NCBI RefSeq assembly: GCF_904849725.1
Contig: NC_058520.1
Location: forward strand, 534,244,083-534,308,082
Length of the DNA stretch: 64,000 nt
DNA from: Hordeum vulgare subsp. vulgare
Taxonomy: Eukaryota; Streptophyta; Magnoliopsida; Poales; Poaceae
Reading direction: 5' to 3'
Under the pieces are notes generated by a model. That model searched no databases, had not been told where the DNA came from, and saw only the letters and a list, made by a program, of their open reading frames with translations. Both the position numbers and the translations under genes were made by a program. This document shows positions 20,666 through 33,143 of the stretch, piece after piece (the first letter of the stretch is position 1; each line of letters starts with the position of its first letter).

Positions 20666-21829
20666 ATGGACAACGTCAACCTCAATTTCAACGCATTCCT
20701 AGAGAAAAACAAGCTGGAAGATGATGGTAGCAACTATGCGGACTGGGTTCGCAACTTGAAGCTCATCCTTGAAGCAGCCAAAAAGGCTTATGTCCTTGAT
20801 GCGCCGCTAGGTGACCCTCCCGCTCCCGCAGCAGCCCAGGACATTCTGAACGTCTGGCAAACGCGGAGTGATGACTACTCTCTGGTTAGGTGTGGCATGT
20901 TATACAGTTTAGAAACGGGGCTCCAAAGGCGTTTTGAGCAACACGGTGCATATGAGATGTTCCAAGAGCTGAAGCTAGTTTTTCAAGCTCATGCCCGTGT
21001 CGAGAGATATGAAGTATTTGACAAGTCCTTTAGCTGTAAGATGGAGGAGAACAGTTTTGTCAGCGAGCACATACTCAAAATGTCTGGGTTACACGCTCGT
21101 CTGACTTCACTTGGAGTCGAACTTCCGGATGATGCTATAATTGACAGAATCCTCCAGTCTCTCCCACCAAGCTACAAAGGCTTTGTGCTTAACTACAACA
21201 TGCAAGGGATGGAGAAGACCATTCCCGAGTTGTACTCGATGCTCAAGTCTGCAGAAGTAGAAATCAAGAAACAACATCAAGTGTTGATGGTCAACAAGAC
21301 CACTAGTTTCAAGAAGGGCAAGGGTAAGAAGAACTTCAAGAAAGACGGCAAAACCGTTGCCGCGCCCGGTAAGCCACATACCGGGAATAAGAAAAAGAAT
21401 GGACCCAAGCCTGAGACTGAGTGCTTCTATTGCAAGGGAAAGGTTCACTGGAAGCGGAACTGCCCCAAATACTTAGCGGACAACAAGGCCGGCAACGTTA
21501 AAGGTATATGTGATATACATGTTATTGATGTGTACCTTACCAACGCTCGTAGTAGCTCATGGGTATTTGATACTGGTGTTGTTGCTCACATTTGCAACTC
21601 AAAGCAGGAACTGCGGAATAAGCGGAGACTCGCAAAGGACGAGGTGACGATGCGCGTCGGGAATGGCCCCAAGGTCGATGTGATCGCCGTCGAGACGTTA
21701 CCTCTACATGCACCGTCGGGATTAGTTTTAAACCTTAATAATTGTTTTTTAGTACCAGCTTTAAGCATGAACATTGTATCAGGGTCTTGCTTAATGCGAG
21801 ACGGCTACTCATTTAAGATCAGAGAATAA
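20666..21829 (+). pseudogene. Copia gag and start of protease
   Basis: It starts at an ATG and reads through the gag (UBN2-type) domain without a break for about 385 codons. A zinc knuckle lies at about 21420-21463, but its conserved glycine is replaced by valine (C-F-Y-C-K-G-K-V-H-W). The aspartic protease DTG is at 21569-21577. The frame is lost at about 21818, where one extra base precedes the C-terminal protease region; pol continues at 21846. The N-terminus here lets the damaged gag start of the minus-strand element be recognised. Confidence 0.93.
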
Positions 21830-21845
21830 TGGTTGTTCTATTTAT

Positions 21846-24655
21846 ATGAGTGATGTGTTTTATGGTCATGCTCCGCTGGTGAATGGTTTATTCTTGATGA
21901 ATCTCGATTGTGATGTTACGCATATTCATAGTGTGAGTACCAAAAGATGTAAAGTTGATAATGATAGTCCCACATACTTGTGGCACTGCCGCCTTGGTCA
22001 TATCGGCGTTAAGCGCATGAAGAAGCTCCATACCGATGGACTATTAGAGTCTCTTGACTTTGAATCATTTGAGACATGCGAACCGTGCCTCATGGGCAAG
22101 ATGACTAAGACTCCATTCTCAGGAATAATGAAGAGAGAAACTGACTTATTGGAAATAATACATACTGATGTGTGTGGTCCAATGAACGTTGAAGCTCGCG
22201 GTGGCTATTGTTATGTTCTCACTCTCACCGATGATTTGAGTAGGTATGGGTATATCTACTTGATGAAGCACAAATATGAGACATTTGAAAAGTTCAAGGA
22301 ATTTCAGAGTGAGGTCGAGAATCAACGTGACCTAAAAATTAAGTGTCTACGATCTGATCGTGGAGGAGAATATTTGAGTCACGAGTTTGGCACACACCTA
22401 AGGAAGTGTGGAATGGTTTCACAACTGACGCCGCCTGGCACACCGCAACGCAATGGAGTGTCTGAACGCCGTAATCGCACTTTATTAGATATGGTACGAT
22501 CTATGATGTCTCTCACCGACTTACCGCTATCATTTTGGGGATACGCATTAGAAACTGCAGCATTCACTTTAAATAGGGCACCATCTAAATCTGTTGAGAT
22601 GACACCGTATGAACTATGGTTTCGCAAGAAACCTAAGTTGTCGTTTCTTAAAGTTTGGGGCTGCGATGATTATGTGAAGAAACTTCAACCAGAAAAGCTC
22701 GAATCCAAAGCGGAGAAATGCATATTCATAGGATACCCTAAGGAAACTATTGGGTATGCCTTCTCCCTTAGATCCGAAGGTAAAACCTTTGTTGCCAAGA
22801 ACGGATCCTTTCTAGAGAAAGAGTTTCTCTCGAAAGAAGTAAGTGGGAGGAAGGTAGAACTTGAGGAGGTAATTACACCCCCTCTCGAACATGATAGTAG
22901 CGCAGCGCGGGAAGTTGTTCCTGTGGCGCCTGCACCAACTGAAGAGGAAGTTAATGATAATGATCATGAAGCTTCGGATCAAGTTACTACTGAACCGCGA
23001 AGGTCCACGAGGGCACGCTCCGCACCAGAGTGGTACGGCAACCCTGTGATGGAAATCATGTTGTTAGACAACGGTGAACCTTTGAACTATGAAGAAGCGA
23101 TGGCGGGCCCGGTTTCCAACAAATGGCTTGAAGCTATGAAATCCGAGATAGGATCCATGTATGAGAACAAAGTATGGACTTTGGTGGACTTGCCCGATGA
23201 CCGGCGAGCAATAGAAAATAAATGGATCTTCAAGAAGAAGACCGATGCAGACGGTAATGTAACCGTTTATAAAGCTCGACTTGTCGCAAAGGGTTTTCGA
23301 CAAATTCAAGGAGTTGACTACGAAGAGACTTTCTCTCCCGTAGCGAAGCTGAAATCAGTCCGAATCATGTTAGCGATTGCCGCCTTTTATGATTATGAAA
23401 TTTGGCAAATGGACGTCAAAACAACGTTCCTTAACGGGAACCTTAAGGAAGAGTTGTATATGATGCAACCCGAAGGTTTTGTTGACCCTAAGGGTGCTAA
23501 TAAAGTGTGCAAGCTCCAATGCTCCATCTATTGGTTGGTGCAAGCATCTCGGAGTTGGAACATTTGCTTTAATGAGGTGATTAAAGCGTTTGGGTTCATA
23601 CAGGTTTACGGAGAAGCCTGTCTGTACAAGAAAGTGAGTGGTAGCTCTGTAACTTTCCTCATACTGTATGTGGATGACATATTATTGATGGGGAACAATA
23701 CAGAAATGTTGGAGAGCATAAAGGCCTATTTGAACAAGAGTTTTTCAATGAAGGACCTTGGAGAAGCTGCATACGTATTAGGCATCAGGATCTATAGAGA
23801 TAGATCGAGACGCCTCATAGGTCTTTCGCAAAGTACATACCTTGACAAGATATTGAAGAAGTTCAATATGGAAAACTCAAAGAAAGGGTTCTTGCCAGTT
23901 TTGCAAGGTATGAGATTGAGTAAGACTCAGTCGCCGACCACTGCAGCAGATAGAGAGAATATGAGTTATGTCCCCTACGCTTCAGCCGTAGGCTCTCTAA
24001 TGTATGACATGCTGTGTACCAGACCTGAAATAAACCTTGCCATAAATTTGGTAGGGAGGTACCAAAGTGATCCCGGTATGGAGCACTGGACAGCGGTCAA
24101 GAATATCCTTAAGTACCTGAAAAGTACTAAGGAAATGTTTCTCATTTATGGAGGTGACGAAGAGCTCGTCGTAAAGGGTTACGCCGACGCCAGCTTCGAC
24201 ACAGATCCGGATGACTCTAAGTCACAGACCAGATACGTATATGTTTTGAATGGTGGGGCAGTGAGCTAGTGTAGCAGCAAGCAAGAAGTCGTGGCAGCAT
24301 CTACATGTGAAGCGGAGTACATAGCTACTTCAAAAGAGGCTCATGAAGGAATTTGGATGAAAGAGCTCATCACCGACCTTGGAGTGGTTCCAAGCGCGTC
24401 AGGTCCAATGACACTCTTCTGTGATAACACTGAGCCATTGCCATAGCCAAGGAGCCCAGGTTTCACCGGAAGACGAAGCACATCAAATGCCGCTACAACT
24501 CCATCCAGGACCATGTCTAGAGTGGAGTGATAGATATTTGTAAAGTCCACACGGATCTGAATATTGCAGACCCGTTGACTAAACCTCTTCCACGAGGAAA
24601 ACATGATCAACACCATAATGCTATCGGTGTTCGATACATCACAATGCAACTAAAT
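21846..24655 (+). pseudogene. Copia integrase, reverse transcriptase and RNase H
   Basis: The frame is open from 21846 to 24269. It carries the integrase zinc finger (H-C-R-L-G-H .. C-E-P-C), the catalytic D, D and E blocks (HTDVCGP, RSDRGGEY, GVSERRNR), the RT with YVDD at 23667-23678, and the first part of RNase H. A TGG-to-TAG change at 24267-24269 stops it inside RNase H. Beyond it a single base is missing near 24431 and another TAG occurs at 24518-24520, before the domain ends around 24655. Two conserved glycines are replaced (Y-W-L-V-Q-A-S in RT, S-Q-T-R-Y in RNase H). It is clearly inactive. Confidence 0.94.
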
Positions 24656-24670
24656 TATTGACTCTAGTGC

Positions 24671-24681
24671 AAGTGGGAGAC
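24671..24681 (+). other. Polypurine tract of the plus-strand Angela-type element
   Basis: AAGTGGGAGAC directly precedes the 3' LTR and matches the tract at 2130-2140 on the other strand. Confidence 0.85.
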
Positions 24682-26458
24682 TGTTGGAAATATGCCCTAG
24701 AGGCAATAATAAAATGGTTATTATCATATTTCCTTGTTCATGATAATCGTCTATTGTTCATGCTATTATTGTATTAACAGGAAACAGTAATACATGTGTG
24801 AATAAATAGATCACAATGTGTCCCTAGCAAGCCACTAGTTGGCTAGCACATTAGTCAATAGATGATCATGGTTTCCTGATCATGGGCATTAGATGCCATT
24901 AATAACGGGATCACATCATTGGGAGACTGATGTGATGGACAAGACCCAATCCTAAGCGTAGCACTAGATCGTATTGTTCGTATGCTAAAGATTTTCCAAT
25001 GTCAAGTATCTTTTCCTTCGACCGTGAGATTATGCAACTCCCGGATACCGTAGGAGTGCTTTGGGTGTATCAAATGTCACAACATAATTGGGTGACTATA
25101 AAGGTGCACTACGGGTACCTCCGAAAGTGTCTGTTGGTTTGGTACGAATCGAGATCGGGATTTGTCACTCCGTGTGACGGAGAGGTATCTCTCGGCCCAC
25201 TCGGTAGAACATCATCATGAGCTCAATGTGACTAAGGAGTTAGTCACACGATGACGTGCTACGGAACGAGTAAAGAGACTTACCGGTAACGAGATTGAAC
25301 AAGGTATAGGTATACCGACGATCGAATCTCGGGCCAGTTCTATACCGACAGACAAAGGGAAATGTATAGGGGATTGATTTAATCCTTGACATCGTGGTTC
25401 ATCCGATGAGATCATCGTGTAGAATGTGGGAGCCACCATGGGTATCCAGAGCCCGCTGATGGTTATTGGCCAGAGAGGTGTCTCGGTCATGTCTACATGT
25501 CTCCCGAACCCATAGGGTCTATACACTTAAGGTTCGATGACGCTAGGGTTATAGGGAATTATTATACGAGGTTATTGAAAGTTGTTCAGAGTCCCGGATG
25601 AGATCACGGACATCATGAGGAGCTCCGGAATGGTCCGGAGGTAAAGATTGATATATAGGACGGATGGTTTCGGACACCGGAAGTGTTTTGGGCATTAGAG
25701 GTAACGTACCGGGACCACCGGGACCACCGGAGGTGGACCCGGGGGTCCACCGAAAGGGGGCAACGACCCCGGTAGGCTAGATGGGCCAAGTGGGGGGTGG
25801 GAGCCAGCCCCTAGGTGGGCTTGTGCGCCCCCACTCAGCCCATGGCGCAGGAAGAGGGGAGAGGGGGGGAACCCTAGCGCAGGTGGGCCTAAGGCCCACC
25901 AGAGGGGTGCGCCACCCCTCCTCCCTGCCCTAGCCGCCGCACCTCCCATCAGGGGGGCTCCGCACCACCTAGGGTGGGAACCCTAGGGGTGGCACCCCCT
26001 CTCCCCTCCCCCTATATATAGTGGGCACTTTTGGCCATTGGGGGACACACTTTTTCCTCTCCCTCGGCACAGCCCTGCCCTTCTTTCTCCTCCTCTGTGT
26101 CGGTGCTTGGCGAAGCCCTGTCGGGAGACCTCGTCTCTCCATCGACACCATGCCGTCATGCTGCTGGAGTCCTTCCCCAACCTCTCCCTCCTCCTTACTG
26201 GATCAATGTGCGGGAGACGTCACCGGGCTGCACGTGTATTGAACGCGGAGGTGCCGTAGTTCGGCACTAGATCGGAATCACACCGCGATCTGAACCGCCG
26301 CGAGTACGAACTCCATCAACCGCGTTCTAGTAACGCTTCCGCTTAGCGATCTTCAAAGGTATGAAGATGCACTCACCCCTCTCTTGTTGCTGGTCTCTCC
26401 ATAGGAAGATCTGAATATGCGTAGGAATTTTTTTGAATTTATGCTACGTTACCCAACA
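24682..26458 (+). repeat. 3' LTR of the plus-strand Angela-type element
   Basis: The LTR is 1777 bp with ends TGTTGG and CCAACA. It carries a TATA box (26012-26020) and is followed by the TSD copy GTAGA. Confidence 0.95.
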
Positions 26459-26463
26459 GTAGA
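26459..26463. repeat. Target-site duplication GTAGA, right copy
   Basis: This pairs with 17626-17630. The uninterrupted LTR near 33735 contains one copy. Confidence 0.93.
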
Positions 26464-27421
26464 GGGATAATCTCAAACCAATGATGAAAACCCCATCTTT
26501 TTACCCTTGATGGAAACAACACGATGCGTGCCTCGCTACCCCTTCTGTCACTGGGTGAGGTCACCGCACGGTATGAACCCAAAACCAAGCACTTCTCCCA
26601 TTGCAAGAATCATAGATCTAGTTGACCAGACAAAACCCACAACTCGAAGAGAATTACAACGATATGAAATCATGCATAAGAGAGATCAGAAGAAACTCAA
26701 ATAAGATTCATAGATAATCTGATCATGAAACCACAATTCATCGGATCTCGACAAACACACCGCGAAAGAAGATTACATCGGATAGATCTCCATGAAGATC
26801 ATGGAGAACTTTGTATTGAAGATCCAAGAGAGAGAAGAAGCCATCTAGCTACTAGCTATGGACCCGTAGGTCTATGGTGAACTACTCACGCATCATCGGA
26901 GAGGTCATGGTGTTGATGAAGAAGCCCTCCGTGTCCGAATCCCCCCTCCGGCAGGGCACCAGAACGTGCCCCAGATGGATCTTGCGGAGACAGAAGCTTG
27001 CGGCGGCGGAAAAGTGATTTCGATGATCTCCTGATTTTTTTGGGATTTTTAGGGAATTTATAGGCGCAACCCCTAGGTTAGGGGGCGCTCAAGGGGCCCA
27101 CAAGCCTGTGGGCCGTGGCCTACCCCATGGACACGGGGTGGGGGTTGTGGGGCCTCTGAGGCTCCCCTGCCTTGGCTCCCAAGCTTCCTGATCTTCTTCC
27201 GTTCCGGAAAAAATCTTTTCGGGGATTTTCTTCCGTTTGGACTCCGTTTCAAAATCTCCTCTGAAAGGGGTCAAAAACATGGAAAAAACAGGAACTGGCA
27301 CTTGGCACTGAGTTAATAAGTTAGTCCCAAAAAATATATAAAAGGCATGCAAAACATCCAAAGTTTGACAACATAATAGCATGAAACCATCAAAAATTAT
27401 AGATGCATTGGAGACGTATCA
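26464..27421 (-). repeat. 3' LTR of the Sabrina-like element, proximal piece
   Basis: It matches about 33741-34699. On the minus strand it begins TGATACGTCTCC at 27421. It contains a GC-rich hairpin (27097-27152). Confidence 0.92.
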
Positions 27422-27436
27422 AGCATCCCCAAGCTT
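27422..27436 (-). other. Terminal polypurine tract of the Sabrina-like element
   Basis: The minus-strand AAGCTTGGGGATGCT abuts the 3' LTR start. Nearly identical tracts occur at 31049-31061 and 31104-31115, just after the gag gene. Confidence 0.85.
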
Positions 27437-29360
27437 AACTCGTGCTCGTCCTCGAGTAGGGAAGTGATAAAGAATGAATTTTTGATGTGGAATGCTACCT
27501 AGCATAGTTGTCCTTTGCAACTTCTTTCACGTGACATGAATGTCCAGATCTATAAGATTCAAAACAATAGTTTGCTATTAACGTGAAAACAATAATACTT
27601 CAAGCAAACTAGCAAGGTAACGATGAACTGTCAAAATAACAAGGCCAAAGAAAGTTATCCCTACAAAATCATATAGTCTAGCTATGCTCCATCATCCTCA
27701 CACAGCTAATGTAAATCATGCACAACCCTGGTATTGGCCAAGTAATTGTTTTCGCACCCTTACTTTCTCAAACTTTTTATAACTATCACGCAATACATGA
27801 GCGCAAGCCATGGATATAGCACTATAAATGGAATAGAGTGTGGTGGTGGTTGTGAGACAAAAAAGAGGAGATGGTCACATTGACTCGGCATATCAAAGGG
27901 CTATGGAGATGCCTATTAATAGATATCATTGTGAATGAGTTGGGATTTCCATACAAGAGATGCACTAGAGCTATAAGTATGTGAAAGCTCAGAAGGAAAA
28001 CTAGTGGGTGTGCATCCAACTTGCTTGCTCACGAAGACCTAGGGCGATTTTGAGGAAGCCCATCATTGGAATATACAAGCCAAGTTATATAATGAAGATT
28101 CCCAGTAGCATATGGTGGTGACGAAGCAAGAAGCTCTCAATCATGAAGAACATGGTGTTATCATGAAGCACAAGTGTGGAAAAAAGATAGTAGCATTGTC
28201 CCTTCTCTCTTTTCTCTCTTTTTTTCATTTGGGCTCTTGGGCCTCTCTTTTTTTTGGGCCCTTTGGCCTCTTTTTTTTATTTCCTCACATGGGACAATGC
28301 TCTAATAATGATGATCATCACACTTTTATTTACTCAGAGCTCAAAGATCACAATGATGATAACTCCATAGGAAATGCCTCTGGCAGTGTACCGGGATGTG
28401 CAACGATCTAGCATGGCATATGATGTTGAAACATCTCGCTAGCTATCTTACGATCATGCAATGGCAATATGAGAGTGACGGCACAAGTCATGAGACGAAA
28501 CGGTGGGAGTTGCATGGCAATATATCTCGGAATGGCTATGGAAATGCCATAGTAGGTAGGTATGGTGGCTGTTTTGAGGAAGGCATATGGTGGGTTTGTG
28601 TACCGGCGAGAATTGCGCGGCACTAAAGAGGCTAGCAATGGTGGAAGGTGGAAGTGCATCTATACCATGGACTCACATTAGTCACGAAGAACTCACATAC
28701 TTGTTGCGGAAGTTTTTATTAGTAATTGAAACAAAGTGGTAAACGCATACTTCGAGGGGAAGGGTTGGTAGGTGTAAACCATCGCGCGATTCCGACCTCA
28801 ACACAAAGGATGACAATCAATAGATCAATTATGCTCTGACTTCCTAACATAGCGGTTCACCATACGTGCATGCTACGGGAATCACTAACTTCAACACAAT
28901 TATTTCTAGATTCACAACACCCTACTAACATAACTCTTAATATTACCAAATCCATGTCTCAAAACTATTTGAGAGGAATCAAAACTTCTCTTTCTACTCA
29001 GTGCAGATGAAGATGGAGGTTTTTGCATCCTCTTTGGGTACCTATCACATTTGGGACTACTTTCATAGCATAAGCCAACTACCAAATCACGCACCGCCGT
29101 GCTCTAAAAGATATAAGTGAAGCACTAGAGCAAAAGTATCTAGCTCGAAAGATATAAGTGAAGCACTATGAGCATTCTAGCAAAATCACGATGAGTGCAT
29201 GTCTCTCTCTCTCAAAAAGGTGTGCAGCAAGGATGATTGTGACACAACAAAAAGAAAAGACTCCTACGATACAAGACGCTCCAAGCAAAACACATATCAT
29301 GTGGTGAATAAAAATATAGCTCCAAGTAATGTTACCGATGGATTGAAGACGAAAGAGGGG
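27437..29360 (-). other. 3' noncoding region of the Sabrina-like element, distal part
   Basis: About 1.9 kb with no supported ORF in either direction. It includes a pyrimidine-rich tract (about 28200-28285) and a 21-bp direct repeat AAAGATATAAGTGAAGCACT at 29107 and 29148. It ends with a CTCGAGGACGAGC block (minus strand) next to the polypurine tract. A region this long between gag and 3' LTR is a stable trait of this family as I remember it. Confidence 0.75.
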
Positions 29361-29365
29361 ATGCT

Positions 29366-31034
29366 TGATGGAAATCTCTGGCAATGGCTAGACGACTGCT
29401 ATTCTGGATTGCTCAACAATTAGAAATTGTCTTGCAATAACCCACCAGCGCGTGGGATCGTGGCAGTTTTCGAGGGTAGAGTATTCAACCCAAATTTGTT
29501 AATTCGCCAATAGGAAGTGAGAGGATACTCCCAAGTATTAGTAGCTGAATGTGTCAGATTCAACCACACCTGAAAGATTAATATCTGCAAGCAAAGTATC
29601 AATAGCAAAGTAGTATGATAGCAATGGTGTCAGAAACAATCTGTTGAAGGCAGACTATTCCTAACTGTCGTATCAATGGCGCTAGAAGTTGCCCGTTGAC
29701 GGAAATTGTCTTTTCCCGTCAACGCCGAGCGAATCAAAATTGTAGCAGGTAGCAGCAGTGTAACTAGTAGCAGCAGTGGCAAGGAACATCAGTAGTGACA
29801 TCAATAGCAAGTAGAAACAGTAGCAAGTAGCAACAATAGCAAGTAACATCAGAGCAAGTAACAGCAGCAACAGTTGTAACAACAGCAGAGCAAAACAAGT
29901 AACAACAGCAGTGGGACAAACTCGTAGGCAATGGGTCGGTGATTTGTTTGGATGATATTCATCATGCAACAGTTATAACACGGAGAGATATGTGACTAGC
30001 TCCCGTTCGTCAATGTGATGTAGGCATGCATTCCGTGTGTCGTCATACGTGCTTAGGGAAAATAAATTGCATGACATCTATTGTCCATCCCACCCGTGGC
30101 AGCGGGGTCCAAAAGGAAACTACGGGATATTAAGGTTCTCCTTTTAATAAAGAACCGGACCAACGCATTAGCACTTGGTGAACACATGAACTCCTCAAAC
30201 TATGGTCATCACCGGGAGTGGTTCCGATTATTGTCACTCCGGGGTTGTCGGGTCATAACACATAGTAGGTAACTACAACTTGCAAGATCGGATCTAAAAC
30301 ACACATATATTGGTGACAACATAATAATTTCAGATCTGAAATCATGGCACTCGGGCCCTAGTGACATGCATTAAGCATGGCAAAGTAGTAGCAACATCAA
30401 TCTCAGAACATAGTGGATACTAGGGATCAATCCCCATCAAAACTAACTCGATTACATGATAGATCTCATCCTACTCATCACCGCCCAGCGAGCCTACGAA
30501 TAGATTAGTCACGAACGATGAAGAGCTTCATAGAATTGGAGAGTGAAGAAGGTTGATGATGACAATGGCGACGATTTCCCCTCTCCGGAGCCCAAAACGG
30601 ACTCCAGATCTGCCCTCGAGATGAAGAACAGGATGTGGAGGCGCCTCCGTATCGTAAACGCAACGAAATCTTCTCTCTTGATTTTTTTTTCTGGGACGAA
30701 AGTGAATTCATAGAGCTGAGTTTGGGGGCGGCATAGCCACATCGGCCCCACAAGCTTGCTAGCTGCCACCAGGGGGTGACGGCTACAGGGCTTGTGGCCC
30801 ACTGGCCCATCCCCTCCGGTGGATCTTTGCGCATGTATTTTTCATATTTTCCAGAAATATTCTTCGTAAATTTTCAGGACGTTCTGAGAACTTTCATTTC
30901 TGCACAAAAACAACACCAAGGCAATTCTGCTAAAAACAGCGCCAGTCCAGGTTAGTTCCATTCAACTCCTGCAAATTAGAGTCCAAAACAAGGGCAAAAG
31001 AGTTTGGAAAAGTAGATACGATGGAGACGTATCA
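29366..31034 (-). repeat. Solo LTR of the A/B family in the Sabrina-like 3' region
   Basis: The minus-strand sequence begins TGATACGTCTCC at 31034 and matches the LTRs of elements A and B down to about 29437. About 70 further bases end in CCATCA at 29366. It is flanked by ATGCT (29361-29365) and ATGCC (31035-31039), an imperfect 5-bp TSD. Joining the flanks gives a continuous 3' noncoding sequence. No internal element sequence is present, so this is a solo LTR left by LTR-LTR recombination. It is the most complete copy of this LTR here, at 1669 bp. Confidence 0.8.
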
Positions 31035-31039
31035 ATGCC

Positions 31040-31854
31040 TTCCCGGGGCATCCCCAAGCTTAGGCTTTTTGGTGTCCTTGAATTTGGCTTGGGATGCCTT
31101 GGGCATCCCCAAGTTTGAGCTCTTTCCGCTCCTTATCTCATTGTCCATGAGAACATCACCCAAAACTTGAAAACTTCACAACACAAAACTTAAACAAAAA
31201 CCCGTGATAATGTTAGTACAAGAAAACAAACTACCACTTCTTTTGGTACTGTAGAAAACTTGAATTCCATCTATATTAGTGTTGGGCTACTGTATTCTCA
31301 CTTTTCCATGGCTAGTACCCCCCGATACTAAACATTGTTTCATCAAAACAAGCAACCAACTCAACAAAAACAGAATCTGTCAAAAACAGACCAGTCTATA
31401 GCAATCTGTATACTTCGTATATTTCTGGTACCTTAACAAATCTGAAAAATTATGAAGGACTGGGAAAAAATCATATCAACCAGCAGAAAAAAGAATCAAC
31501 TCAAAAGCTCTTTGTGAATAAAAATGAAAAATCATCTCGTGAGCTAAAAATTTCTGTCTTTTTCCAGCAAGATCAAACAACCATTACCAAGACTAGTCAT
31601 AAAGGTTTTGCTTGTCTCAAACACAAAAAGGAAAAAAAAGCACAATCACAACAGAATTGTGATGGTGTGGACGCAACAAAATAGAAAGAAAAAAGATAAA
31701 TTCATTGGGTTACCTCCCAACAAGCGCTATTGTTTAAGGCCCTTAGCTAGGCATAGAAGCGATAGAATCACATATCGTCGTCTTTGGTGCTCAAACCTTA
31801 AGTGGCCCTCATCATGGATTCATAAGGCAATCTTATTTTCTTTCTAGGAAAGTG
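31040..31854 (-). other. 3' noncoding region of the Sabrina-like element, proximal part
   Basis: No ORF is supported. It contains two PPT-like tracts soon after the gag stop (31104-31115 and 31049-31061, purine-rich on the minus strand). Confidence 0.7.
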
Positions 31855-32910
31855 TTACATGCCCTTCCTTAAAGGAAATTGAAATCTAATATTTCCTTCC
31901 TTCATATCGATGATAGCACCGATAGTCCTTAGGAAAGGTCTACCAAGAATAATAGGGCAAGTAGGATTGCAATCAATGTCAAGCACAATGAAATCCACGG
32001 GTACATAGTTCCTATTTGCAACAATAAGAACATCATTGATCCTTCCCATGGGTTTCTTGACAGTAGAATCAGCAAGATGCAAATTAAGAGAACACTCTTC
32101 AATCTCATTAAAACCCAGAACATCACATAAAGACTTTGGAATCGCAGAAACACTAGAACCCAAATCACACAAAGCATTGCACTCATAGTTTTTGATTTTG
32201 ATTTTGATGGTAGGTTCCCACTCATCATGAAGCTTTCAAGGTATAGAAACTTCCAATTCAAGTTTCTCTTCAAGAGATTTTATCATAGCTTCGACGATAT
32301 GATCGGTAAATGCCTTGTTTTGGCTATAAGCGTGTGGAGAGTTTAACATGGATTGCATCAAAGAAATGCATTCAATCAAGGAGAAACTATCATAATTGAA
32401 TTCCTTGAAATCCACGGTAGTAATTTCATTACTACTCAAAGTTTTAACATCTTCTACTCCACTTTCAATGCTTTTAGCATCAAGATAGATGGACTCTGAA
32501 TCGTTGGGGCACTTTTCAACCAAAGTGGATTCATATCCAGCCCCATAATCATTAGGTTTAACACAAGAAAACAAAGATTCAATGGGAGTCACACCAAGAA
32601 CTTTAAGATCTTCGTGATTCTCATCACGAGTTTCAGGTTTAGCAGCCATTTTATTGACTAAAGTAGCTTGTTTATGAGAAATCTGGCCTACCAACTTTTC
32701 AAGACGAGCAAACTGAGAATTTAGCGCAAGGAATTCTTTGGCCATATCATCAACTTATCTACTCATAAAAGCCAGAAAAGAATTTTGCTCCTTCAGCTCT
32801 CTACGAAAGTAACTGTTGTATTCAAACTGTGTAGACATGACGCCTTTAACACTAGTTTCAATTTCTTCTAACTTTGCATAGTGAGCATCAAAATCCCTTG
32901 GTGGGGCCAT
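31855..32910 (-). pseudogene. Gag-retropepsin of the Sabrina-like element, two nonsense codons
   Basis: A single frame of about 351 codons runs from the ATG at 32910-32908 to 31857-31855. The N-terminal half is charged and likely helical. The C-terminal third is a retropepsin with active-site block CDLGSSVSAIP and the IILGRPFLRT block. Only two in-frame stops break it: TAA at 32757-32755 and TGA at 32238-32236. The latter most simply derives from CGA. There is no frameshift, so it is the least damaged gene in the window. No zinc knuckle, RT or integrase follows; the family must depend on enzymes from elsewhere. Confidence 0.88.
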
Positions 32911-33113
32911 TAGGGTTTTAGCACGCAAGCAAGCACACAAGCAAACAAATAGCAGGCGAGAAATAGGGCGAAAGAAAGGGCGATTGAAAAAGGCAAACGG
33001 AAAAGGCAAATTGGTGAAGTGGGGGAGAGGAAAATGAGAGGCAACTGGCAAACAAAGTAAATGCAAGAGATGAGTTTGCGACACCTACTTGGATGAGTCC
33101 TTGACTTGATCTT

Positions 33114-33133
33114 CGTCCCCGGCAACGGCGCCA
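33114..33133 (-). other. Primer-binding site of the Sabrina-like element
   Basis: The minus-strand sequence TGGCGCCGTTGCCGGGGACG is the tRNA-Asp type shared with Athila-like elements. It lies 10 bp inside the 5' LTR. Confidence 0.88.
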
Positions 33134-33143
33134 ATAATTCTTC

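Larger units (their letters stand above)
17631..26458 (+). mobile_element. Complete Angela/BARE-type Copia element on the plus strand
   Basis: This 8828-bp element has LTRs of 1779 and 1777 bp (TGTTGG..CCAACA), a PBS, a 1.24-kb leader, gag-pol and a polypurine tract. It is flanked by the perfect 5-bp TSD GTAGA (17626-17630 and 26459-26463). The empty site survives in the 5' LTR of the Sabrina-like host at about 33731-33740, where ATGTAGAGGG reads through. Its LTR begins TGTTGGAAATATGCCC, a different subfamily from the minus-strand Angela at 1252-9233. Its pol has a frameshift, a single-base loss and stops, so it is dead. Confidence 0.96.

Noticed and set aside
28112..28659. ORFs in both directions
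   Set aside because: They lie in the long 3' noncoding region of the Sabrina-like element, include a homopyrimidine tract, and have no recognisable domain.
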